Positions 10,607 through 19,660 of a stretch of DNA of 64,000 bases are shown piece after piece. Source of the stretch: Azospirillum thiophilum (GTDB lineage Bacteria; Pseudomonadota; Alphaproteobacteria; Azospirillales; Azospirillaceae). The position numbers were made by a program, and so were the translations under genes. Below the pieces are notes generated by a model. The model was not told the origin of the DNA, searched no databases, and saw only the letters and a list, made by a program, of their open reading frames with translations. Every line of letters begins with the position of its first letter. The stretch's first letter is position 1. The stretch covers positions 2,553,001-2,617,000 of the forward strand of contig NZ_CP012401.1 in the NCBI RefSeq assembly GCF_001305595.1. Direction: 5' to 3'.

Positions 10607-11542
10607 ATGATGTCATCAGCCGTGTCTTCCATGAAAGGCGACATGCGCATGTCGGGCGGCGACGCCGGGATGGGCGGTGCCGGGCGCGGCGTCGTCACCG
10701 GAAAATACTTCAATTTCAAGCCATTGCCACCACCCGACGACATCCTCGGCAACCCGCTGGTCGTCCCCAACCTGCCGACCCACAAGCTGCCGAAGGAGAC
10801 GTTCGGCAGCCGCATGCGGCGCTTCTTCGCCCGGCTGAACCTGGGCAGCCAGTCGGCGGAAACCCGGCTGCGCTGGAAGCTCCACGACACCATCCAGGCG
10901 ACCATGGCCTCGCTGTCGCCGGCAGTGACGCCGGTGGCGGGAAGACGGGCACCAGCGAAGCATCGCAAATTGTCCGTGCCGGTCATCGTCGTGCGCCACC
11001 CCTATCACCTGCGCCATGTGTTCGAGTTGCTGCCGCAGATTCCCGATACGCTGGCGGTGGAGCGCCGGTTCCTGGAATTGCTGATGACCCGGGCGCTGAA
11101 GCGTTATGGCGAACAGATGGCGCTGATGAAGGGCAGTCCCTTCTCCTTCGAGAACGAGGCGCGGGAATATTTCTTTGCCGGATTCCGCATGGAAAAGCAG
11201 ATCAAGAAGGTCAACAATCCGGACGAACGGTTCGCGGCGCTCCAGGCCATCTACACCGCTTATTTCCACGGCCGCAACTATTACTACTTCGCACTGTTGC
11301 GGCGGGAGAAGCTGGCGCCCGACAACAAGCTGTTCATGCTGTTCGCCAGGGCGGTCTATTTCATGGCGCGCGTGGACTGGAACGGAGAGCTGTTGGAAAA
11401 ACCCAATCCGCGGTCGATGCCCAGACGCGACGACCTTTTCTTCTTCGTGGAACGTGACAAGACGGTCGTGACGCGCTATCGCACCGACCAGGATTTCCAG
11501 CGTCAGGTCAAATCCGTCCTGGATGCCTTCCCCGCCTCGTGA
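10607..11542 (+). CDS. Hypothetical protein, basic, soluble
   Basis: I do not recognise this 311-residue protein. It opens with a Met/Gly-rich flexible segment (1-30), then a proline-rich piece (FKPLPPPDDILGNPLVVPN) and a basic helix around 65-80. The body from about 120 is rich in aromatic and basic residues (HPYHLRHVFELLPQIPD, YFHGRNYYYFALLRREK) and looks folded. No membrane segment or signal peptide is seen. The next gene starts inside its stop codon (TGATG), so the two are translationally coupled. Codon use matches the neighbours, so it is a real gene. The first ATG at 10607 has AGGGG eleven bases upstream; the ATG at 10610 is equally possible. Confidence 0.65.
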   Translation: MMSSAVSSMKGDMRMSGGDAGMGGAGRGVVTGKYFNFKPLPPPDDILGNPLVVPNLPTHKLPKETFGSRMRRFFARLNLGSQSAETRLRWKLHDTIQATMASLSPAVTPVAGRRAPAKHRKLSVPVIVVRHPYHLRHVFELLPQIPDTLAVERRFLELLMTRALKRYGEQMALMKGSPFSFENEAREYFFAGFRMEKQIKKVNNPDERFAALQAIYTAYFHGRNYYYFALLRREKLAPDNKLFMLFARAVYFMARVDWNGELLEKPNPRSMPRRDDLFFFVERDKTVVTRYRTDQDFQRQVKSVLDAFPAS

Positions 11543-12480
11543 TGTCCCGCTTCCCATCCAAGGTTCCCGATCCGATGCGTGCCCTGACCCTGGTGAGCGG
11601 CCTGCTGGCCGCAGGCTCCCTGCTCGCGATGCTGGCCGCCGCTCCGGTCCTTGCGGCGCCAGCCGAGACGCCGGCCCCAAGCCCGACCGAGAGCCCGGCC
11701 CAGAATCCGGCTGAGGCGCCCACATCCGATGCGTCGGCGCCCGGTTGCGAGGCCGCCGAAACGCCGTCGGCGCAGCTGCTCTGCCGGGATGCCGGGCTGG
11801 CCGCCGCCACGGCGGAGATGGACGCCGCACTGAAGGCGCTGGGCGCCACCACCGACGACACCGGCCGGGCCGCCATCGACGCCGGGCAGACGGTTTGGCG
11901 CGCCCGCCGGGACGAGGTCTGCCCTGTCACGGCATCCGACCTCGCCGAGTCCAAGACCGCCAAGCTCCGCACCGACTGCCTGCTGCGCGTCACCCGCCAG
12001 CGCACCACGGCGCTGGCGGCGGAGCGGCAGGCCCGCTCCCGCCCGGTGGCCGACCTGCCGCTGGCGGTCACCGGGGCCGCCGCCCCCCGGTTCGCCGCGC
12101 AGCCGCCGCGCGTGGCGCCGGTCAACCGGACGGTGACCCTGTCGGCGCTGGCCGGCCGCTGGGCCAAGGCCGATCCGAACGACCGCACCGCCATCGACGA
12201 TTGCCGCAGCTCCTATCTGGAGATCTCGGCCGAGCGCAGCCTGCATGCGGTGGACGCCCGGCTGCCGCAGTTCCCGCTGGAGGGCACCCTGGCGGCCGAT
12301 GCCGACCCGACCCGGGAGATGGCCGTGCTGCCGGCGGCGGACCAGTCCGCGGCGGATGCCGCCGGCCGGCCGGTGGCGACGCTACGCCTGCTGCCCGCCG
12401 ATTCGGCGCGGTTCGACCGTCTGGTGCTGCGCATGGCGCCGCCCGCGACCTTCGCGGCCGAGTTCCTGCGCTGCCGCTAG
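11542..12480 (+). CDS. Secreted protein with LprI-like (DUF1311) domain
   Basis: The 312-residue protein begins with a signal peptide (hydrophobic core about residues 14-36, cleavage near VLAAPA), then a Pro/Ala/Glu-rich linker to residue 65. A DUF1311 or lysozyme-inhibitor LprI-type domain with four cysteines (C69, C81, C127, C146) covers about 66-160. In that fold the cysteines form disulfides. The C-terminal half (about 180-312) has another Cys pair and no family I recognise. The ATG at 11542 overlaps the upstream TGA; a GTG at 11539 and an ATG at 11575 are alternatives, and the last gives a more compact signal peptide. A periplasmic role, possibly protecting peptidoglycan from lysozyme, is family-based inference. 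Confidence 0.75.
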   Translation: MSRFPSKVPDPMRALTLVSGLLAAGSLLAMLAAAPVLAAPAETPAPSPTESPAQNPAEAPTSDASAPGCEAAETPSAQLLCRDAGLAAATAEMDAALKALGATTDDTGRAAIDAGQTVWRARRDEVCPVTASDLAESKTAKLRTDCLLRVTRQRTTALAAERQARSRPVADLPLAVTGAAAPRFAAQPPRVAPVNRTVTLSALAGRWAKADPNDRTAIDDCRSSYLEISAERSLHAVDARLPQFPLEGTLAADADPTREMAVLPAADQSAADAAGRPVATLRLLPADSARFDRLVLRMAPPATFAAEFLRCR

Positions 12481-12512
12481 GGTCGAGCGGTTCCGCTTGA
12501 ACCGATCACAGT

Positions 12513-13421
12513 CTAGAGTCGCGACACCAGGAAGCGCACCGTCACCGACAGCCGTTCGCCCGGCGGTAAGGCGATGACCCCGGCGTCCGGCTCGTCGGTG
12601 CGATTCAGCGCGTCGGTCATGTGGGTCACCGGCTCCAGGCACAGGTAAGGCTCGCCCGGCGGGGCGTAGACGATCAGATGGCCGAACGGGCCGTCGGCCA
12701 GCATGGTCAGGCGCAAGCGCTCCCGGGGCCGGTCTAGGATCGCCGTCCCGTTCCAGCCGGTGAAACCGTTGTCGAGCGCCACATCGTCCATCACCACGCC
12801 ATGCCGGAAATCCCAGGCCGGCGGGAGCGGGCGGCGCTGCCGGGGCAGGATGGTGTCGTCATTGTCCCAGACGGCGCGGACGTCGGCGGTCACCCGGCTG
12901 CCCGGCGGCTTGACGAAATAGGGGTGCAGGCCGAGCCCGGACGGCATGTCACTGTCCGAGTCGTTGGTGAGATCCAGCCTAACCGTCAGCCCGTCGCCAT
13001 CCAGCGCCACCGTCTGCGCCGCCCGGTAGCTCCAGGGCCAGTCGCCGGTCCGCTGGGTCGTCCGATGGGCGAAGCCCATGCGCAGGGCGTCGTCGGCAAC
13101 GGCCTCCACGGTCCAGGGGGTGGCCCAGCCATGGCCGTGGATGCGGTGCGGTGATCCCGGATCGGGGGTCAGGACGATGTCCCGTCCCTGGAACGCGAAC
13201 CGGCCGCCGCCGATGCGGTTGGAGAAGGGGACCAGCGGGAAACAGGCCATGTCGGGAGCGAAATCACCGGCCAATGCGCGGTCGGAAGCGCGGCGGAACA
13301 ACTCGACCGGACCATCGGTGGTCGACAGGCTCCAGCTTGCCAGCGAACCGCCGCAATGCGGGGCCGCGGTGAGTGTCATCGGCCCGTGCCGCAACGCGAT
13401 GATGGTGGCGGTCCGGATCAT
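12513..13421 (-). CDS. Aldose 1-epimerase (galactose mutarotase) family protein
   Basis: The 302-residue cytoplasmic protein belongs to the galactose-mutarotase-like beta-sandwich family that interconverts alpha and beta anomers of aldoses. Visible family features are FPLVPFSNRIGGGRF near residue 60, the catalytic-region histidine in HRIHGHGWATPW near 95, the GLHPYF motif near 164, and the late glutamate segment GEPYLCLEPVTHMTDA. There is no signal peptide. It stands alone, divergent from the Ser/Thr kinase and convergent with the LprI-like gene. Substrate specificity cannot be read from the sequence. Confidence 0.85.
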   Translation of the reverse strand: MIRTATIIALRHGPMTLTAAPHCGGSLASWSLSTTDGPVELFRRASDRALAGDFAPDMACFPLVPFSNRIGGGRFAFQGRDIVLTPDPGSPHRIHGHGWATPWTVEAVADDALRMGFAHRTTQRTGDWPWSYRAAQTVALDGDGLTVRLDLTNDSDSDMPSGLGLHPYFVKPPGSRVTADVRAVWDNDDTILPRQRRPLPPAWDFRHGVVMDDVALDNGFTGWNGTAILDRPRERLRLTMLADGPFGHLIVYAPPGEPYLCLEPVTHMTDALNRTDEPDAGVIALPPGERLSVTVRFLVSRL

Positions 13422-13705
13422 GCGTCTCTCCCATCGTCGGCGTCACTGGTTTTATCGCACATGCGAAGACCGAAGGGAACGGCCGCCGCCTGCTGCACAA
13501 GGCTGACACAGTTGGTGTGTCTTTGACGAAAAATGTGGGTATCGTACATTCGTCCTTTACCGTCGCCGGGCGATCATGCGGCGGTGAGGCCGTCAGGAGG
13601 TTGCCGGGCGGTTGCGGCTGGACCGGACAACACCGTTCCGGCCGACTTGTTTCACCGGTTGCGGGCCGGATCATCCGCCTGGATCGTCGCTAGGAAAGGC
13701 TTGGA

Positions 13706-16471
13706 GTGTCCAGTCCCCTGCTCAGCCGCGCGGTGCCGACACCGCCCCCCTCGGCCGGCGTCGTCGACGAGGCGGACCTGTGCGGCGACCTGGCCGATTA
13801 CCATGCATTGCCGTCGCGGCTGGTGATCGGCGTGGTCCTGCGGCCCCACCTGGACCCGCTGTTCCTCACTCCCACCGAACTGATCCACCTCGCAAAGCCG
13901 TTGAAGACCTGTCTCGACCAGGGACAGTTGGCGGAAAACGCCATCGCCAAGGTCGCGACGGTCCAGGCCCGCATGCCGGGGCAGGAGCAGCAGGCACGCC
14001 GCAAGGCGATCCGCGCCGCGGTGGACGAAAGCTGGGCCCGGGCCCGGGCGGCGCAGATCGCCTTCGCCTCGATGCCGCGCGGACGCACGCCGGTCGACTG
14101 GCTGCTGACGCAAGGGACCAAGACGCCGACCGGCGACGCCGACTATGACCTGCGGGTGGCGTTGAGCCTGGAACTGGTGGAAATCAAGAGCTGGAGCGGC
14201 AAGCTCGACCGCCTGCTGGAGCTGCACCAGTGGGACCGCGACCTCCGGCTGGCTGCGGCCGCCGACGGGGTGATCGGCGACATCCTGGCCTCGTCCGCCG
14301 CCGGGGCCGAGCTGTTCGGCGCCAACCTGATGCCCGGCACCCTGCTGACCATGCTGTGCGACCTGCTGTTCGGCCGCATCGGCATGGAGGCCATGGGGCC
14401 GAACCGCGTCGGCGTGCTGAACGCCCTGTTCCGCCAGGGCAAGCTGTCCCAGGCGCGCGCTGCGGTTCTGGACCGCATCCGCCGGCAGTTGAAGGCGCCC
14501 CAGCCGCTGGGACGCGGCGCCTTTGACCAGGAAGCCGAGCAGTTGAAGACCCTGACCGGCCATCTGCTGACCCGCGACGGGCTGATCGGCGGAGCGGCGA
14601 TGGCGGACGCGCTGACCGTACGCTATTCGCGCCGGCTGGAGCAGGGTGGGGCCAGCGCCTACCGCCGTTCCATCGTCGGGCTCAGCGAAGGCCAGCCGGA
14701 CCTGATCTGCCGCATCCATTACCTGACCCGCATCGCCGCCGTGCCGGCCGGGGAGCGCCATGCCGACGAGGTCGTTGCCTCGCTGGAGGCCGCTGCCGGA
14801 AACGAGCTGCTGATCGAAAACATGCTGGTGCAGACGCCGGACACGGCCCTTCTGGAACGCTCCTTCGCCGGTGCGATGGCGGCCATCCGCTCCGCCCCGC
14901 TTCCGGCCGATGCCTGCGAGCGCATCGCCACCCGCGCCGAACGCGCCGTCGACGAGTATGTGAAGACCGGACAGCTTGCCGCCCGCCTGAAGCAGGTGGA
15001 GCCGGTGCTGCGCCGCCGCACCATCCGTCTGGCCGAATTCGCCTGCTCCGGCCTGGTCCGGGAGGATGGGGCGCTGCCGCTGATGCGCCAGCACATCCTG
15101 GAGATCGTCCGCCAGCCCCAGTTCCAGGTGGAGCTGGCCCAGCCAGACAGCGACGTCGCCCAGGCGGAGGTCCGCCGGTTGCTGGAGCTGCTGGACCGCC
15201 TGCGCCGGATCGCCACCGCGGCTTCTCCGCCGCCGGGCCCGCTTCCCGCCGCGCAGACGACACCACCCGGTCCGCGCAGCGCCGACACGGTCGCCCATCC
15301 GATCGCCGCCAATCCAGCGGCCAAGGCGCCGGTCCGGACGGCACCGGCACCAACCGCGCCTGCCCAAGTGGTGCCTGCCCGGATGCAGCGGCAGGTCGAG
15401 ACGGTCATGGTGACCACGCCTGCGGCATCCGCCGGGGCCCCGCCAGCCGCCCCGTCCGCCGTCCAATCTGCGGCGCCTGCGGTGTCGGCCGGGGCCGAGC
15501 CTTGCCCCAGCTGTTTTGCCCGCAGGCCCTCACCCTCTTCCTCCACCGGTCCCTGCGCCGAATGCGGATACCCGGCCAGGTCCGACAACCGCCCTGGCGT
15601 GCACCTGGCACCGGGCACGTTGCTGCATGGCCGCTACAAGGCCGGGCGGGTGTTGGGCCAGGGCGGCTTCGGTGCCACCTATCTGGGCTGGGACGACCGG
15701 CTGCGGGTGAAGGTGGCGATCAAGGAATATTATCCGGCCAACCTGATCTCCCGCCTTCCCAACGCCGCCGCTGTCTCGCCCTTTTCCGACGAGCATGGCG
15801 AGACCTTCGCCGCCGGGCTGGCCAAGTTCCTGGAAGAGGCGCGGACCCTGGCCCGCCTGCGCGACGTCCGCGAGATCGTCGGCGTACAGGACTTCTTCGA
15901 AGAGAACGCCACCGCTTATCTGGTGATGGAACTGCTGGAGGGCCGCACCATGAAAAAGTATCTCGCCGACTGTGGCGGCCGGATCGACGTGAAGCGGGCG
16001 CTGTCAGTGGTGACGCCGATCGCCAAGGCGTTGCAGGCTATCCACGACCAGGGGCTGATCCACCGCGACATCAGCCCGGACAACATCTTCCTGACCAATG
16101 CCGGGGACCGCAAGCTGCTGGATTTCGGCGCGGCCCGGCAATCGGCACGGACGGACGCCGGTCTGACCGTCATCCTGAAGCCCGGCTATGCCCCGCCGGA
16201 GCAATATTCGAACGAAGGCCGGCAAGGGCCCTGGTCGGACGTCTATGCGCTGTGCGCCACCCTCTATCTGGCGCTGACCGGCCGCACCCCGCCCGACGCC
16301 ACCGCCCGTTTCATGAACGACAAGGTGCCGCGGCCGGCCGAACTGGGCGTGACCCTGCCGTCCGGATTCGAGAAGGCGCTGATGGCTGGGCTCGCCATGC
16401 GCTGGCAGGACCGGCCGCAATCGATGCGCGACCTGCTGCGTGGGATGACCGCAGGTTTGACCGGCGGCTGA
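13706..16471 (+). CDS. Ser/Thr protein kinase with 590-residue N-terminal region and zinc ribbon
   Basis: The 921-residue protein has three parts. Residues 1-500 are mostly helical and unrecognised. Residues 500-590 are a Pro/Ala-rich linker. A small zinc ribbon (C600, C603, C617, C620) precedes the kinase (643-915). The kinase shows the glycine loop GQGGFGATY (651-659), the VAIK lysine K673, the catalytic-loop D788 in HRDISPDN, D806 of DFG and an activation segment ending APPEQY. The usual catalytic-loop lysine is Ser790, a variant seen in a bacterial subfamily. No transmembrane helix is evident, unlike PASTA kinases. The GTG start at 13706 follows AAAGG by six bases. The 284-bp gap upstream holds nothing else recognised. 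Confidence 0.85.
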   Translation: MSSPLLSRAVPTPPPSAGVVDEADLCGDLADYHALPSRLVIGVVLRPHLDPLFLTPTELIHLAKPLKTCLDQGQLAENAIAKVATVQARMPGQEQQARRKAIRAAVDESWARARAAQIAFASMPRGRTPVDWLLTQGTKTPTGDADYDLRVALSLELVEIKSWSGKLDRLLELHQWDRDLRLAAAADGVIGDILASSAAGAELFGANLMPGTLLTMLCDLLFGRIGMEAMGPNRVGVLNALFRQGKLSQARAAVLDRIRRQLKAPQPLGRGAFDQEAEQLKTLTGHLLTRDGLIGGAAMADALTVRYSRRLEQGGASAYRRSIVGLSEGQPDLICRIHYLTRIAAVPAGERHADEVVASLEAAAGNELLIENMLVQTPDTALLERSFAGAMAAIRSAPLPADACERIATRAERAVDEYVKTGQLAARLKQVEPVLRRRTIRLAEFACSGLVREDGALPLMRQHILEIVRQPQFQVELAQPDSDVAQAEVRRLLELLDRLRRIATAASPPPGPLPAAQTTPPGPRSADTVAHPIAANPAAKAPVRTAPAPTAPAQVVPARMQRQVETVMVTTPAASAGAPPAAPSAVQSAAPAVSAGAEPCPSCFARRPSPSSSTGPCAECGYPARSDNRPGVHLAPGTLLHGRYKAGRVLGQGGFGATYLGWDDRLRVKVAIKEYYPANLISRLPNAAAVSPFSDEHGETFAAGLAKFLEEARTLARLRDVREIVGVQDFFEENATAYLVMELLEGRTMKKYLADCGGRIDVKRALSVVTPIAKALQAIHDQGLIHRDISPDNIFLTNAGDRKLLDFGAARQSARTDAGLTVILKPGYAPPEQYSNEGRQGPWSDVYALCATLYLALTGRTPPDATARFMNDKVPRPAELGVTLPSGFEKALMAGLAMRWQDRPQSMRDLLRGMTAGLTGG

Positions 16472-16553
16472 CCAGTGTCCGGTGCCGGAATCCGGGCATG
16501 GAAAAGGGGACCGGCGCACCGGTCCCCCTTCACGATCGGTATCGACGACGAAA

Positions 16554-17123
16554 TTACTTCGCGTCGGCCGCGACCTGCATCTTGACGATCTTGTCCGGGT
16601 CGGTGACCTGACCGTTGCGGCCCTGGTTGCCCTTCTTGATCATGTCGACGAACTCCATGCCCTCGACCACGCGGCCCCAGACGGTGTACTGGCGGTCCAG
16701 GAAGGAGGAGGGCGCGAAGCAGATGAAGAACTGGCTGTCGGCGCTGTCCGGATCCTGCGCACGGGCCATCGACAGGGTGCCGCGGATGTGCGGCGCGCTG
16801 GAGAACTCGGCCTTCAGCTTCTTGCCGGAGCCGCCCATGCCGGTGCCGGTCGGGTCGCCGGTCTGGGCCATGAAGCCGTCGATGACGCGGTGGAAGACGA
16901 CGCCGTCATAGAAGCCCTGGCGGGTCAGTTCCTTGATGCGGGCGACGTGGTTCGGCGCCAGGTCGGGCCGCAGTTCGATCACCACGCGACCATCCTTGAG
17001 GTCGAGGTAAATGGTGTTTTCCGGATCCAAGGCCTTCGCCTCCCCTTGCGAGACTGTAAAGAACGAGACAGTGAAAATCGTGGCGAACAGGGCCGCCATC
17101 AATGCGCGGGTCCACCGCTTCAT
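16554..17123 (-). CDS. Periplasmic cyclophilin-type peptidyl-prolyl cis-trans isomerase
   Basis: The 189-residue protein is a bacterial cyclophilin that accelerates prolyl isomerisation in exported proteins. A signal peptide (basic start, hydrophobic 7-24, cleavage near GEAKA) precedes the domain. Core motifs are VVFHRVIDGFMAQTGDPTG with the catalytic Arg and Phe, then GTLSMARA and DSQFFICF, and the tail VWGRVVEGMEFVDMI. The ATG at 17123 was chosen because the signal peptide starts there. The frame stays open upstream to 18077, but that extension lies antisense to ydbH and has low-complexity composition. It is a single gene, divergent from ydbH with a 217-bp gap. Confidence 0.92.
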   Translation of the reverse strand: MKRWTRALMAALFATIFTVSFFTVSQGEAKALDPENTIYLDLKDGRVVIELRPDLAPNHVARIKELTRQGFYDGVVFHRVIDGFMAQTGDPTGTGMGGSGKKLKAEFSSAPHIRGTLSMARAQDPDSADSQFFICFAPSSFLDRQYTVWGRVVEGMEFVDMIKKGNQGRNGQVTDPDKIVKMQVAADAK

Positions 17124-17340
17124 GCGAAACACTCCGATGAACTGAAATCCGCGCAGCGGACCATAGGGGAAAAGCGGGGGAATGCAAAGCCGCGCTGGCG
17201 AGGTTGGCGATCCACCAAAGGTCACGGACGAAAACGCCCGGCCGGGGTGTTCTTTCGGGCATGGACATGGCACTGGGACATGACATGTGTATGGGGGATG
17301 AGGCCGCGAGCGGGTCGGGAAAAAGGGGAAGGGGACTCCG

Positions 17341-19038
17341 GTGAGGCTGGCACGGGCATTGGCGGGAATGGCGGCGGGAACGGCGGCGGCCACGGTGACG
17401 CTGGGCATCGCCGCCATCGGCGGCGCGATCCTGGCCGGCCCGACCCTGCTCGGCGGCCTCGCCACCGAGGCGATGCGGGAGGCCGGCTTTGCCGGGGCCG
17501 CCGTCCAGGTCACCGGCCTGCGGCTCGCGGACGACTGGCGTGGCCTGCGCCTGGAGGTCGCCGCCGACAGCGGCCCGCTGGAGGCCGCCGCCGCGGCACT
17601 GGATCTGCCGATGGCGGGACGCGTCGCACTGTCCGGCGCACTCGTCGTGGCACCGGACGGCGGAACGGCGACGGCCACCCCCGACGGCTGCCTCTCCGTC
17701 ACCGCCGAACGCCTTGCCGTCAGCGGCCAGCCGCTCGTCCTGCCGGAGGGGGGAAGCCTGTGCGCCGTCCCTGATGCGCCGCTGCTGCGCTGGTCGCCCG
17801 CCACCGCGGAGCAGGCTGCCCTCGGACTTGCCGCGGAGGTCAGGACGCCGCGGCTCGATGCGCCCGCCGTCACCCTGCGGGCCGAACAGGTCATACTGCG
17901 GCTGGGGCAGGCGGCAGGCGGGCGCAGCCTCGAGGCCACCGTCGCCAAGCTGACCAACACCGCCAAGCCGGCGCCCGTCGTGCCGCTGGCCGTCACCCTG
18001 CGCGCCGCGCAGACGGGGGAAGAGCCCTGGACAATCGACGGCACCGCCAGGGATGCGCAGGGCATCCTTGCCGTCACCCTGACCGGCCACCACGACCAGG
18101 CGGCCGGCGCCGGCTCGCTGGAGGCGGTGGCCCGGCCGATCCGGCTCGCTCCGAAAGGCCCCGGCCTCGCCGCCGTCTCGCCGCTCGCCGCCGGCCTGTT
18201 TCAGAAGACGTCCGGCACCCTGTCCGGCAAGGCGACGGTCGCCTGGGGCGCCAAGGGCATGACGACCGGCGGGCAGGTGGTGCTCAAGGATCTGGCCGGC
18301 AATGCCGGCCCGGTGACCGTTGCCGGGGTGAGCGGCACGGTGGCATTGTCGAGCCTGTCGCCGCCGGTGATCCCAGCCGGCCAGAAGCTGACGATCGGCC
18401 TGCTCGATGTCGGCATCCCGCTGACCGACGGCACCCTGCTGTTCGGCTATGAGCGCGACGGACGGCTGGATGTCGACCGGGCGCAATGGCGCTGGGCCGG
18501 CGGCACGCTGCGCGCCGATCCGTTCAAACTGGCACCCGACAAGCCCAAGGGCGCCGTCACCCTGCATGCCGACGGCATCGACGCCGCCCGGCTGCTGGAG
18601 TTGATCGCCGTCGACGGGCTGGAGGCCAGCGGCACGCTCTCCGGCACCCTGCCGGTGGTCTTCGCCGGCGACCGCGTGACGCTGGATGGCGGCGTGCTGG
18701 AATCCACCGCTCCGGGCACCCTGCGCTACGACCCCGCCAACCCGCCGGCCGCGATGAAGGGAGAGGAGGGCAGCCCGACCGCCATGCTGATGGGGGCACT
18801 GACCGACTTCCGGTATGAGACCCTGCGAATCACCATCGACGGGGAGGCCGGCGGCGAACTCAGCGCCGGCCTGTCGCTGCGCGGTGCCAACCCGTCATTC
18901 TACGATGGCTATCCGGTTGCGCTTAACCTTAAGCTGTCGGGCGCGCTCGACCGGATTCTGCGCCAGAACCTCGACGTCTACCGGATTCCCGACACGGTGC
19001 GGGACCGCATGACCGGCTTCGACCAGAAGGACCCCTGA
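17341..19038 (+). CDS. ydbH: YdbH-family envelope bridge protein (AsmA-like)
   Basis: The 565-residue protein has an N-terminal membrane helix (about 8-35) and a long beta-rich body typical of AsmA-like bridge proteins. The YdbH family signature lies at the C-terminus (LRGANPSFYDGYPVALNLKLSG and the DTVRDRMTGF end). In Escherichia coli, YdbH spans the periplasm and takes part with TamB and YhdP in phospholipid movement to the outer membrane. It is shorter here than the E. coli protein of about 880 residues. The GTG start at 17341 follows a GGGGAAGGGGA purine stretch. The ynbE and ydbL genes follow immediately, as in enterobacteria, which strongly supports the call. Confidence 0.88.
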   Translation: MRLARALAGMAAGTAAATVTLGIAAIGGAILAGPTLLGGLATEAMREAGFAGAAVQVTGLRLADDWRGLRLEVAADSGPLEAAAAALDLPMAGRVALSGALVVAPDGGTATATPDGCLSVTAERLAVSGQPLVLPEGGSLCAVPDAPLLRWSPATAEQAALGLAAEVRTPRLDAPAVTLRAEQVILRLGQAAGGRSLEATVAKLTNTAKPAPVVPLAVTLRAAQTGEEPWTIDGTARDAQGILAVTLTGHHDQAAGAGSLEAVARPIRLAPKGPGLAAVSPLAAGLFQKTSGTLSGKATVAWGAKGMTTGGQVVLKDLAGNAGPVTVAGVSGTVALSSLSPPVIPAGQKLTIGLLDVGIPLTDGTLLFGYERDGRLDVDRAQWRWAGGTLRADPFKLAPDKPKGAVTLHADGIDAARLLELIAVDGLEASGTLSGTLPVVFAGDRVTLDGGVLESTAPGTLRYDPANPPAAMKGEEGSPTAMLMGALTDFRYETLRITIDGEAGGELSAGLSLRGANPSFYDGYPVALNLKLSGALDRILRQNLDVYRIPDTVRDRMTGFDQKDP

Positions 19039-19046
19039 CCGCCACC

Positions 19047-19295
19047 ATGGTGACCATTCCCCTATCCCTGCGCCTGCTGGCCGCGCTGCTGATCCCGGCC
19101 GCGGCGGCCTGCTCCCCCACGGTGAAGATCGAAGCGCCCGACAAGCCCATCGAGATCAACCTGAACGTCCGCATCGAGCAGGAGGTGCGGGTCAAGCTGG
19201 AACGCGACGTAGACGACGCCATCCGCAACGACCCCGCCCTGTTCGGCCTTCCCACCGATTCCGCTCCCTCCTCTGCGAAGGGGAAAAAGCCATGA
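19047..19295 (+). CDS. ynbE: YnbE-family outer-membrane lipoprotein
   Basis: The 82-residue protein has a signal peptide ending in a lipobox (AAAAC, lipidated Cys at residue 22), followed by the YnbE core with APDKPIEINLNVRIEQEV. YnbE interacts with YdbH in E. coli as the outer-membrane end of the bridge. The start is 8 bp after the ydbH stop, and the stop overlaps the ydbL start by 4 bp, so translation is coupled. Confidence 0.9.
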   Translation: MVTIPLSLRLLAALLIPAAAACSPTVKIEAPDKPIEINLNVRIEQEVRVKLERDVDDAIRNDPALFGLPTDSAPSSAKGKKP

Positions 19296-19660
19296 CCAGC
19301 CATCTCATGACCCGCCGCCGCTTCACCCGGCTGACCCTGTCCATCCTTGCCGCCGGGCTGCTGGCATCGTCCCTGCCGACGCTGGCGCTGGCCCAGGACG
19401 CGCTGGCCGCCGCAAAGGCCGCCGGCCAGATCGGCGAGCGTCCCGACGGGCTGGTCGGCACCGTCCCCGGCGCTCCCGCCACAGCCCAGGCGCTGGCGGC
19501 GCAGGTGAACGCCCAGCGGCTCGCCCGCTACCGGGAGATCGCCCAGGGCAACGGCACCGCGCTCGACAAGGTCCAGGCGGTTGCCGGGCAGCAGTTGATC
19601 GAGCGCACGCCGGCCGGCCAGTTCGTGATGACCGCTGCGGGCCAGTGGCAACGCAAGTGA
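19292..19660 (+). CDS. ydbL: YdbL-family periplasmic protein (DUF1318)
   Basis: The 122-residue protein has a signal peptide with a twin-Arg-like basic start (MTRRRFTRLTLS, cleavage after about residue 36) and a DUF1318 domain, recognised by GQIGERPDGLVG and the NAQRLARYREIA segment. E. coli YdbL modulates YnbE multimers on YdbH. It overlaps ynbE by 4 bp (ATGA). The following glycosyltransferase gene begins inside its stop codon. The RR-x-F motif is reminiscent of a Tat signal, but the flanking residues do not match well. Confidence 0.88.
   Translation: MTSHLMTRRRFTRLTLSILAAGLLASSLPTLALAQDALAAAKAAGQIGERPDGLVGTVPGAPATAQALAAQVNAQRLARYREIAQGNGTALDKVQAVAGQQLIERTPAGQFVMTAAGQWQRK

Noticed and set aside
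17124-18077. Upstream extension of the cyclophilin frame to 18077
   Set aside because: The extra part lies antisense to ydbH and would place the signal peptide in the middle of the protein, so the ATG at 17123 is preferred.
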